A DNA stretch of 9,364 nucleotides, from contig NZ_JAHAHH010000052.1 in the NCBI RefSeq assembly GCF_018373335.1, positions 1 through 9,364 of the forward strand, given 5' to 3'. The translations under genes were made by a program, and so were the position numbers. The DNA comes from Negativicoccus succinicivorans (GTDB taxonomy: Bacteria > Bacillota > Negativicutes > Veillonellales > Negativicoccaceae). The notes beneath the pieces are model-generated. The model saw nothing but the letters and a program-made list of their open reading frames with translations. It was not told the DNA's origin and did no database searches. Shown here piece by piece: positions 1 to 7,000 of this stretch (the first letter of the stretch is position 1; every line of letters begins with the position of its first letter).

Positions 1-306
1 CCGTTGCGGAATCGCGCCGATCACAAGACCTTGCGGCAGCTTGGTCGGCATATCTTTCAAGCTGTGCACGGCAAAATCAATGCTGCCGTCCAAAAGTTTT
101 GCCTCAAGTGCTTCCGTGAACGCTCCTTTACCGCCAAACGTATGCAAGGCCTGTTGCAGTTTACGATCCCCTTCCGTATTGACTTTGGTTGTCGTAAACG
201 TGATCCCTTTCGCGGCCGGCAACGCTTCTAAAAGCGTAATCACATGCCGGGTCTGCCACAGTGCCAGCGCGCTTTGGCGCGTACCTACTTGGCATTCATT
301 TCGCAT
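1..306 (-). CDS. hemC: Porphobilinogen deaminase (hydroxymethylbilane synthase), N-terminal part, cut by window edge
   Basis: HemC polymerises four porphobilinogen units into hydroxymethylbilane in the cytosol, the step before uroporphyrinogen III. The reading frame is open from the ATG at 306 to the window edge and encodes 102 residues, about one third of a usual ~300-residue HemC. Visible family motifs are VGTRQSALALWQT near residues 7-19, GGKGAFTEALE near 56-66, and DFAVHSLKDMPTKLPQGL near 76-93, which is part of the catalytic domain 1/2 core. The cofactor-attaching cysteine lies beyond the edge. The ATG at 306 is chosen because GGAGG stands 9 bases upstream, inside the end of hemA. The gene overlaps hemA by 11 bases, so it is probably translationally coupled to it and is the fifth gene of the block 3 operon. 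Assignment is firm; only the 3' part is missing. Confidence 0.95.
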   Translation of the reverse strand, partial: MRNECQVGTRQSALALWQTRHVITLLEALPAAKGITFTTTKVNTEGDRKLQQALHTFGGKGAFTEALEAKLLDGSIDFAVHSLKDMPTKLPQGLVIGAIPQR

Positions 307-1591
307 CGTCAGTTTCCTCCGGCCGCGCCTCCGCAGGTAATGGCAATTGGTATACATCCGCCAGGATTTGCCAATACATTTTCTCGTCCTCTGTCCCCGC
401 CACTTCGCGGAAATGAATCATCGGATCGCGTAATAATTTGCGCACAAGCACTTTCGACATGCCCTCAATCACGCGACGTTCATCATCTTGCACATCGGGC
501 AACTTGGCAAACGCGCGATGCACAATGCGCTTACGCACGATTTCAAAGCGATCGGTCACGGCCGCCATCAACGGACGCATGGAAAAATAACTGTATTTTT
601 CCATTAATTCCGCCACCGCTTCTTCCAGCAACGGATACGCCGCTTCCGCTTCCTGCGCTCGCATTTCTTTATTTTCATCGACGACCTGTTCCAAGTCATC
701 CAGGTTATATAAAGTAATCCCCTCAATTTGAGAGACTTCCGGATCGATGTCGCGCGGTACGGCAATGTCGATCATCACCAGCGGTCGCCCCTGACGCTTA
801 TGCATCAACTCCACCGCCTGCTCGTAATCAATTAAATACGTATTCGCACCGGTCGACGTTAAAATGACATCCACACGTCCCGCCCAACGTAAGCGTTCTT
901 CCAGCGGTACGGCGCGACCGTGATATTTTTCGGCGAGCATTTCCGCCTTATCCATACTGCGGTTGGCAATCAGCAGCGTTTGCAAGCCGTGACCGATGAG
1001 ATGTTTCGCCATCAGTTCCGACATGGTTCCGGCACCTAAAATCAGCGCCCGTCGTTCCCCGAGCGAACCGAAAATCTGTTGCGTGAGTTTGACGGCCGCA
1101 TAGCTTACCGAGACGGGATTATCCGCAATGCTTGTTTGCGTTCGGATTTTTTTGCCGATCGCGAGCGCCCGTTGAAACAGCATATTGCTGATGGTGCCGG
1201 TCGTTCCTACTCGCACTGCGGTCAAATAAGCCACTTTCACTTGCGAGAGAATCTGTCCTTCACCGATAACGAGCGAATCCATACCGGCCGCGACGCGAAA
1301 CAGATGGCGTACCGCATCTTCGCCCTTATAGTAATACGTATATTCTTGTGAAACCGCAGTACCGATTTTGGCAAACAGCTTCTGCATCGCTGCCAGCGGC
1401 GGAACATCATCCGCCACCACGGCATATAATTCGGTACGATTGCAAGTCGCTAAAAGTACCGCTTCATCCAGCTCGGCCAAACCGTAGATCTCGTTCAGCG
1501 CTTGATGGACTTGCGTCGCGTCCAGTGCGAATTGTTCACGTACTTCGATAGGCGCCGTTTTATGATTCAGCCCCAAGACGGCCAATTGCAT
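296..1591 (-). CDS. hemA: Glutamyl-tRNA reductase
   Basis: HemA reduces glutamyl-tRNA(Glu) with NADPH to glutamate-1-semialdehyde, the first committed step of C5-pathway tetrapyrrole synthesis. The product is 431 residues, normal for the family. The N-terminal catalytic domain starts LGLNHKTAPIEVRE (6-19) and carries ATCNRTELY (48-56) with the nucleophile Cys50, the same number as in the E. coli enzyme. His96 lies in the expected catalytic region, followed by the conserved MDSLVIGEGQILSQVK (104-119). A Rossmann NADPH-binding motif LGAGTMSE is at 185-192. The C-terminal part is helical, as in the dimerisation domain of the family. The ATG at 1591 is supported by AAGGGGAG seven bases upstream. 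The start lies 32 bases inside the preceding precorrin-2 dehydrogenase-like gene and the stop overlaps hemC by 11 bases, so the gene is embedded in a coupled operon. No frameshift or missing key residue is seen. Confidence 0.98.
   Translation of the reverse strand: MQLAVLGLNHKTAPIEVREQFALDATQVHQALNEIYGLAELDEAVLLATCNRTELYAVVADDVPPLAAMQKLFAKIGTAVSQEYTYYYKGEDAVRHLFRVAAGMDSLVIGEGQILSQVKVAYLTAVRVGTTGTISNMLFQRALAIGKKIRTQTSIADNPVSVSYAAVKLTQQIFGSLGERRALILGAGTMSELMAKHLIGHGLQTLLIANRSMDKAEMLAEKYHGRAVPLEERLRWAGRVDVILTSTGANTYLIDYEQAVELMHKRQGRPLVMIDIAVPRDIDPEVSQIEGITLYNLDDLEQVVDENKEMRAQEAEAAYPLLEEAVAELMEKYSYFSMRPLMAAVTDRFEIVRKRIVHRAFAKLPDVQDDERRVIEGMSKVLVRKLLRDPMIHFREVAGTEDEKMYWQILADVYQLPLPAEARPEETDDAK
313..320 (-). 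promoter_or_regulatory. Ribosome binding site that sets the hemC start
   Basis: The minus strand carries GGAGGAAA with GGAGG nine bases before the ATG at 306. It lies inside the last codons of hemA and supports this ATG, which overlaps the hemA stop by 11 bases. Confidence 0.8.
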
Positions 1592-2204
1592 GCAAAATCT
1601 CCCCTTTTATGATTTCTTTTTCCCCGCGGCGAATCCGTTCCAAGGTATCATCGGGCAAGTACGTTCGCCAAAACGCTTGCCGTTCTGCTGGTTTCGGCAA
1701 CAGCTCCCTTACCTTTTGCCGTAACGGCGCAAGTTCCGCGGCAAACGCACCGATGTCCGCGTACTGTTTCTCCAAATCCCGCGTGAGCAGCGCGACCAGT
1801 CGCGGCGTTGCGCCCTGCGACGTCACCGTCCCGGTGAGGCTGCCGCTTTCCCAGTTAGCCGGCAGCATCAGGTCGCCCCCGACGGCATTGACCGCATCGT
1901 TAAGCCACGCTCCTTTGGCGTGCGCCGCGGTTTTTACCAATGCGCTGACTTGTGCCCCTGCAGCGGAAATGACGATATCACCTTGGCGAATATCATCTGT
2001 CCTAAACGTCCGCGAATACCAGATGAGTTGACCGGCCTCATGCCAATCCCAAATCATCGGCTCCGCCGTTGGCGCAATGACAATGACCGTCTGCGCTTTT
2101 CCCATTACTTTACGCAATTTACGGACCGCCACCGGTCCCGCACCCACGCAAACAACGCGGCGGTGTGCCACATCCAACACCGCCGCCACGCCGTTAGGTT
2201 TCAT
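1560..2204 (-). CDS. Precorrin-2 dehydrogenase / sirohydrochlorin ferrochelatase family protein (CysG N-domain-like), divergent active site
   Basis: Members of this family (SirC, Met8p, the CysG N-terminal half) oxidise precorrin-2 to sirohydrochlorin with NAD+, and some also insert iron to make siroheme. The 214 residues match that module: a Rossmann motif VGAGPVAVRK (20-29), an inter-domain segment LNDAV...DLMLP (101-115), TVTSQGATP (126-134), and a helical dimerisation domain including LRQKVRELL and ERQAFWRTYL (about 162-182). There is no uroporphyrinogen methyltransferase domain. In a gapless hand alignment to Salmonella CysG around this segment, the catalytic Asp104 position is Val105 here, while the Ser128 position is kept as Ser129; the usual ATDD loop is replaced by SAAGA. 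Activity is therefore uncertain. The start ATG shares a base with the stop of the upstream HMA gene (TAATG) and has no clear Shine-Dalgarno, suggesting reinitiation. Family assignment is good; enzymatic role is inferred. Confidence 0.87.
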   Translation of the reverse strand: MKPNGVAAVLDVAHRRVVCVGAGPVAVRKLRKVMGKAQTVIVIAPTAEPMIWDWHEAGQLIWYSRTFRTDDIRQGDIVISAAGAQVSALVKTAAHAKGAWLNDAVNAVGGDLMLPANWESGSLTGTVTSQGATPRLVALLTRDLEKQYADIGAFAAELAPLRQKVRELLPKPAERQAFWRTYLPDDTLERIRRGEKEIIKGEILHAIGRLGAES

Positions 2205-2416
2205 TATTGCGCCGCTGCCGCATCAAAACCGATATCGTCTACGGCGGCGCAAAGTGCTTCTACATCGGTTTTGGTTTCATCAAAATCAACGTCCGCGATG
2301 CCGGAAGCCAAGTCCACTTTAGCGTCATGTACGCCTTCGACATCACGCAATGTTTTCGTTACCGATTGCACGCAATTTTCACAACTCATCCCGGTCACTT
2401 TCAATTTTGTCTTCAT
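2204..2416 (-). CDS. Heavy-metal-associated (HMA) domain protein, CopZ/MerP-like metallochaperone
   Basis: This is a 70-residue single-domain protein of the ferredoxin-like HMA fold, which binds soft metal ions such as Cu(I) through two cysteines and hands them to partner proteins. The metal site is VTGMSCENCVQSV (7-19), with Cys12 and Cys15 in the GMxCxxC motif. The rest follows the usual pattern: EGVHDAKVDLASGIADVDFD, then a helix and a terminal DDIGFDA. The ATG at 2416 is preferred over an in-frame ATG at 2434 because AGAGGAGA lies six bases before it and it forms an ATGA overlap with the Nudix stop. No P-type copper ATPase or CsoR-type regulator is in the window; instead the gene sits between a Nudix hydrolase and a tetrapyrrole gene. 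A general copper chaperone is the default reading; a role in metal handling for the tetrapyrrole pathway is speculation. The metal is not determined by sequence alone. Confidence 0.9.
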   Translation of the reverse strand: MKTKLKVTGMSCENCVQSVTKTLRDVEGVHDAKVDLASGIADVDFDETKTDVEALCAAVDDIGFDAAAAQ

Positions 2417-3054
2417 GGCAAGTCTCCTCTCCATTGCCGAAAATCAAAGTCGAATGATATCTCCTGTTCTCGACAAATTTGCAAAAAGTTTTTAATGATA
2501 CGCGCTGTCAATCCCCAAATCGTAAAATCGCCGTAGGTGTAGAAATACACATCGTATTTCTGACGACCGGTCCATCCGGGTACAACGCTTGTAACACGTT
2601 CATAAGGAAAGTTTTCTCCCGGGCGCACGCCGTCCTGCATTTCGACGCGCACGGGTTCGTGTTCCATCAGCCACTGCAACGGCACCGTAAACACGGAATT
2701 CACTTCCGCCGGATTGCAAACGAATTTCGGGACATCTTCACGGAAGGCAAGATATGGCGCTACCATGCGCCCGTTCACCGTGTAAGCCAATGGCAACGCG
2801 CCAAGCAACTCCCAACTTTCCGAAGGCGTGCCGATTTCTTCCGCCATCTCGCGCAGCGCCGTCACACCGGGATGCGCATCATAGGCTTCAATTCTGCCGC
2901 CCGGAAAGGATACTTCATTGGGATGGGAGCGCAAATGAGGGTTTCGCAGTTCCAATACCAGTTGCCAGCCCTCGTCGGCAGGCATTAGCGGTACGGCAAC
3001 GGCATATTGTAAGGCGCTGCGCCAATCCGCATGACGCGGTAACGGATTCTTCAC
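2413..3054 (-). CDS. Nudix hydrolase, probable CoA pyrophosphatase (NudL/YeaB-like)
   Basis: The 213-residue product belongs to the Nudix superfamily and most resembles the branch that splits coenzyme A into 4'-phosphopantetheine and 3',5'-ADP. It has the extra CoA-branch motif just before the Nudix box, seen here as LELRNPHLRSHPNEVSFPGG (34-53). The Nudix box follows, with Arg68-Glu69 and Glu72-Glu73 (LREMAEEIG, 67-75), the glutamates that bind the catalytic metal. Spacing within the box is the longer form also seen in E. coli NudL. The start is a GTG at 3054: no in-frame ATG comes before residue 24, a G-rich GAGGGGGG stretch lies just upstream, and an extended -10 promoter is placed to serve it. 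It is the first gene of block 3 and its stop overlaps the HMA gene start as ATGA. Substrate is inferred from motif only; house-cleaning of another nucleotide derivative is possible. Confidence 0.9.
   Translation of the reverse strand: MKNPLPRHADWRSALQYAVAVPLMPADEGWQLVLELRNPHLRSHPNEVSFPGGRIEAYDAHPGVTALREMAEEIGTPSESWELLGALPLAYTVNGRMVAPYLAFREDVPKFVCNPAEVNSVFTVPLQWLMEHEPVRVEMQDGVRPGENFPYERVTSVVPGWTGRQKYDVYFYTYGDFTIWGLTARIIKNFLQICREQEISFDFDFRQWRGDLP
2423..2430 (-). promoter_or_regulatory. Ribosome binding site that sets the HMA protein start
   Basis: The minus strand reads AGAGGAGA six bases before the ATG at 2416. The in-frame ATG at 2434 would place this purine run inside the gene, so the shorter 70-residue form is preferred. 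The site lies within the last codons of the Nudix gene. Confidence 0.75.
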
Positions 3055-3077
3055 GGTTCGCCCCCCTCTATTTCTTT

Positions 3078-3086
3078 ATTATAACA
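3078..3086 (-). promoter_or_regulatory. Extended -10 promoter for the Nudix-HMA-precorrin-2 dehydrogenase-hemA-hemC operon
   Basis: The minus strand reads TGTTATAAT: a perfect TATAAT box preceded by TG with one base between, the extended -10 pattern used by housekeeping sigma factors. No good TTGACA-like -35 stands 16-18 bases upstream, which fits an extended -10 promoter. Transcription would start about 16 bases before the GTG at 3054, leaving a very short leader with no room for a riboswitch or attenuator. It lies in the 69-base gap after ftsY, the only real gap in the left half of the window. Confidence 0.7.
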
Positions 3087-3123
3087 TTACCCGCAATGAG
3101 CTATGACCAAGGTGCTTGCATCC

Positions 3124-4077
3124 TTAACGCAAACGCACCTTTGTCGTTTCCGTCGCGGTTTTATCTTCATCATCGAAAAGCGCTTCGACAAATTCTTGCG
3201 CACGAAACGGCTGCAAGTCGTCAACGCCTTCACCGAGTCCTACCCATTTCACAGGCACGCCGAGTTCTTCCTTGACGGAAATCACCACGCCGCCTTTCGC
3301 GGTACCGTCCAGTTTGGTGAGTACAACGCCCGTGAGCGGTACGGATTGACCGAATACTTTCGCCTGACTCACTGCATTTTGTCCGGTGGTGGCATCGAGC
3401 ACCAACCAGGTTTGGTGCGGCGCATCCGGCACTAACTTGGCCGCGACACGACTGATTTTAGCGAGTTCCCCCATTAAATTCACTTTGGTATGCAAACGTC
3501 CGGCGGTATCGATCAATACGACATCGCTTTTGCGCGCCAACGCCGCTTCCAACGCATCATAAACGACCGCGGCGGGATCCGCCCCTTCCTGATGTTTGAC
3601 AATCGGTACACCGACACGCTCCGCCCAAATCGTCAGCTGTTCGGACGCCGCGGCGCGGAACGTATCACCGGCCGCCAGTAAAACTTTTTTACCGGCGTTT
3701 TTATAGTACTGCGCCAACTTTCCGATACTCGTCGTTTTGCCGACGCCGTTGACACCGACAATTAAAATAACCTCCGGCGAATGCGGCAACGCGGCGGGAT
3801 CATTATCCACGGCAAGCCATGTTTCCATCGTTTTGGCGAGGAAAGGCATGACTTCTTTCGTGCTGTGAATTTCACCTTCTTTTACCGCGGTGCGAATTTC
3901 ACCGAGCAAGTAGTCGGTCGCCGTCACGCCGAGATCACCGGTCAGCATAACGGCTTCCAAATCGTCTAGAAATTCTTCGTCGATTTCGTCATAGCCGATA
4001 ACCAGCGTTTCCATATTTTTGACAAAACTTTTTTTCGTGCGTTCTAAACCGGCACGGACTTTATCCAAAAAACTCAT
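3124..4077 (-). CDS. ftsY: Signal recognition particle receptor FtsY (SRP GTPase)
   Basis: FtsY docks SRP-ribosome complexes at the membrane and, with Ffh, hydrolyses GTP as nascent membrane proteins pass to the translocon. The product is 317 residues: an N-terminal helical N domain (1-90) followed by the NG GTPase core. Visible GTPase motifs are GVNGVGKTT (108-116, P-loop), DTFRAAA (138-144), DTAGR (190-194), DATTGQNA (228-235), TKLDGTAKGG (254-263) and the closing loop GLGEGVDDL. The long acidic A domain of E. coli FtsY is absent, as is usual in Firmicutes. The ATG at 4077 overlaps the smc stop as ATGA and has AAGGAGA a few bases upstream, so translation is probably coupled to smc. The smc-ftsY pair is a known conserved arrangement in Firmicutes. 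Here ftsY is not followed by ylxM-ffh but by a separately promoted operon. No obvious hairpin terminator follows the stop. Confidence 0.98.
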   Translation of the reverse strand: MSFLDKVRAGLERTKKSFVKNMETLVIGYDEIDEEFLDDLEAVMLTGDLGVTATDYLLGEIRTAVKEGEIHSTKEVMPFLAKTMETWLAVDNDPAALPHSPEVILIVGVNGVGKTTSIGKLAQYYKNAGKKVLLAAGDTFRAAASEQLTIWAERVGVPIVKHQEGADPAAVVYDALEAALARKSDVVLIDTAGRLHTKVNLMGELAKISRVAAKLVPDAPHQTWLVLDATTGQNAVSQAKVFGQSVPLTGVVLTKLDGTAKGGVVISVKEELGVPVKWVGLGEGVDDLQPFRAQEFVEALFDDEDKTATETTKVRLR

Positions 4078-7000
4078 GGTGTCTCCTTATACTGTTTCAA
4101 ATTGACGGCAATTAATTGCGAGATCCCGCGCTTCACCATCGTCACGCCTTGCAGACGATCCGCGGACGCCATGGTCGGTTTGCGGTGCGTAATGACGATA
4201 AATTGCAAGCCGTTGCGCCCCGTTTCCAAGTAGCGTGTGAAACGTTTGATATTGGCATCGTCCAACGCCGCATCAATTTCATCTACCAGACAAAACGGCG
4301 CCGGCCGATAGGCCATAAAGGAAAAGAGCAACGCAATGACCGTCAGAGCGCGTTCACCGCCTGACAAGAGCGAGAGCGCCTGCTGTTTTTTACCCGGCGG
4401 TCGGACCATAATTTCTACGCCGGCGGGCTTATTTTCGTCCGCGTCTGTCAGCACCAATTGCGCCTCGCCGCCGCCGAACAGGTGGGCGAAAATCCGCTGG
4501 AACTCGGCGGCCACGACCTCAAATGCCGCCGCAAACTGTTCCTGCATGGTGCGATCAATCTCCGCCACTACATTTTGCAACGTATCGCGGGCCGCCGTCA
4601 AATCGGCGAGCTGCGTCGTATAGAACTCGCTGCGCTCACGCGATCTTTCATACTCCTCTATCGCCTGCTCGGAAATATCTGTAAAGCGCGCGATTTCCGT
4701 CAATAATCGACGTTGTTCGGCAAGCAGCGTCGCCTGCGTTCCCGCGACGATCGCAGGCTCCGCGGCCTGCGGATCTAAATCATACATCGCCAATTGTTCG
4801 CGCTGCTGTTCCATTTCCGCCTGCGCCGCTTCCTTTTTTGCCAGAAGTCGCGCCGCTTCCACTTTCGTTTCCGTCGCTTGCGCCCGCATGGCGCGCAACC
4901 GTTCTTGCTCCGCTTGCTGCGCGTTCAAACGTTCCGCGTGCGCATCGTAAAACGCGTCCGCTTGCACTTTCGCCGTCTGCGCCGTTTGCTGCGCCTCATC
5001 CGCCTGCTTTTGCAACGTTTCCTGCGAAGCGCTCAATGCTTTGGCCGCCGATTGAATTTCCTTTTCACGTTGCGCAAGCCGTTCCATGTCCGCCTGCGCA
5101 TTTTTTTCCTGCTCGGTTTGGCGGACCTTCTCCTGCTCCTGTTGCCGCAGCGTTGCCTGCACCGTGGCCAACGCCACATGCGCTTCGGTGTAGGCGTGCT
5201 CGCAGCGAGCCAACTCCGCTTCCTGAGCGGCCGTATCCGTTGTCGTTTCAGTGACTGCTGTCGGCGCAACGGTCAGTTCTTTTTGCTTGCTTACCGTCAG
5301 CCGGTATTCGTCCGCCGTCTGCGTTTGTGCGCTGCGGATTTCATCCGCCTGGCGCACGATACCGTTCCATTCGTCACGCAGAGCCTGCAGCTGCGCCGTT
5401 TGCGAAGCAATCGCCAAGGCCGTCGTCTGCGCGGTATTTTGTAAGGCATCCCGTCGCGCGAGCGCCGCGGAAATATCCGGCAGTTCTCGCTCCGGTTGCG
5501 CGGCAAGCATTTCCAGTTGGGCGCGCAATGCGGATAATTCCTGCTGCCGACCGAATAATGTCAGCTCCGCGCGCCGCGTGCTGCCGCCCGTAAGCGCGCC
5601 GCCCGGTTGAAAAAGATCACCCGCGCGCGTCACCAGACGAATGCGTTGCTGATATTTTGCCGCCAGGCGCGAACCGGTGGCGAGATCTTCCACCAACACC
5701 GTGCGCCCCAGCAAATAATCAACCAGCGGTTGTAAATAAGATTCCGCTTTCACCAACGCCGCGGCCAAACCGATCACGCCCGGCTCGTGTAAAATCGCCC
5801 GATCGCGATCTGCAAGCGTCCGCGGCCGTATTTCGTCCAACGGATACAGCGTCACGCGACCGCTTTTCGTGCGGCGCAAAAAACGGATCGCCGCCTGCGC
5901 CGCTTGGCTGTCGCGCATCACAAGATGCTGTTGCGTACCGCCCAACGCAATATCCAGCGCCGTCGTATATTCCTTCGGCACGCGCAAAAGTTGCGCCACC
6001 GTCCCATAGCAGTCACTGCGCCATGCTTCCGTGGCGCCAAGAACCGCTTTCGTCGCGCGGCCATAGCCCTCGTAGCTGTCGGCTAACTGTTGTAAATATT
6101 GGTACCGCGTTTGCGTTGTCTGCAATGTTTCGCGCGCTTTCGCGTTAGCCGCCTGCGCCGCTTCGCGCTGCGCCTGCAGTTTGTTCACAACTTCTTCCTG
6201 CTCCGTGAGTTGTCGACTGCTTTCCGATGCGGTCGTCTGCGCCGTCGCAAGTGCCGCTTGCGCCTGCTGCAAACGTGTTTGTAATGTTTCCTTGCGTGCG
6301 CTCAACTCTTGCGCGCGACGCGCAAGTTCGGCGCAGCGCGCCTGTAATTGCTGCGCCGTTTGCTGCAAGAACTCCTGTTCCGCCGCGTTCCTTTCCTCAC
6401 GTCGCAACCGGTCGGCGACCTGTTCACGGGCCGTTTGCAATACAGCGCGCAACCGATCGCGCCGCGCCGTTCCTTCCGCCAAGCGCGCCTGCGCTTCATC
6501 CCGTTCCCGCGCCGTGGCCGCTATCGCCGCGACTGTCGTCGCCTGTGCCGTCGCAAGCTGTTCCAATGTCTGCCGCTTTTCCGCCAGCGCCTGCGCCACT
6601 TCCTGCATTTCTTTCGCGTGCTGATGACTGCGCTCCGTCAGCACCGCGAGTTCACTGCGTAAATGTTCGCAATGTTGCGCCGCGGTGTTGGCCGCCTGCT
6701 CTTTTTCACGCAACATTTGTTGCGCTTTCGTATCCGCTTCCGTTTGCGCCTGCGCCGCCGCTTCCAGCTGCGTAAGTTCTGTCGTCGCCGCCGTCGCCGC
6801 CTGATCCGCGGCGATCCATTCCTTCTCCGCGCGCGTCAGTTGACGTTGCGCCGTTTGCCACGCTTTCCATGCGAGACTGCGCGCGATATTTGCCTCCTGC
6901 GTGCGCAACTCATTACGTTGTTTCGCCTGCCGCGCTTTTTCTTCCAGCGGCGGTAAATCCTGCGCGAGCAGTCGCGCAATATCGCTGACGCGCTCCATAT

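Noticed and set aside
244..717. Plus-strand open frame opposite the end of hemA
   Set aside because: It is Pro/Arg-rich, has no domain match I can recognise, and lies opposite a fully conserved hemA.
2417..2434. Upstream in-frame ATG for the HMA protein at 2434
   Set aside because: The good ribosome binding site lies between this ATG and the one at 2416, and the family N-terminus fits the shorter form.
2440..2500. Internal promoter before the HMA gene
   Set aside because: TTGCAA and GATATC can be spaced by 17 bases but the -10 match is only three of six.
3087..3123. Possible ftsY terminator in the gap before the Nudix gene
   Set aside because: The only hairpin found is CAAG-CAC-CTTG, four base pairs with no T run, so it is too weak to call.
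4794..5444. Long open frame on the plus strand across the Smc arm
   Set aside because: It is antisense to intact smc. The product is an Arg/Leu/Phe-rich string with no recognisable domain, as expected from reading Ala/Gln/Glu codons backwards in a GC-rich coiled-coil gene. The same applies to plus-strand frames at 5657-6148, 6181-6624 and 6227-6775.
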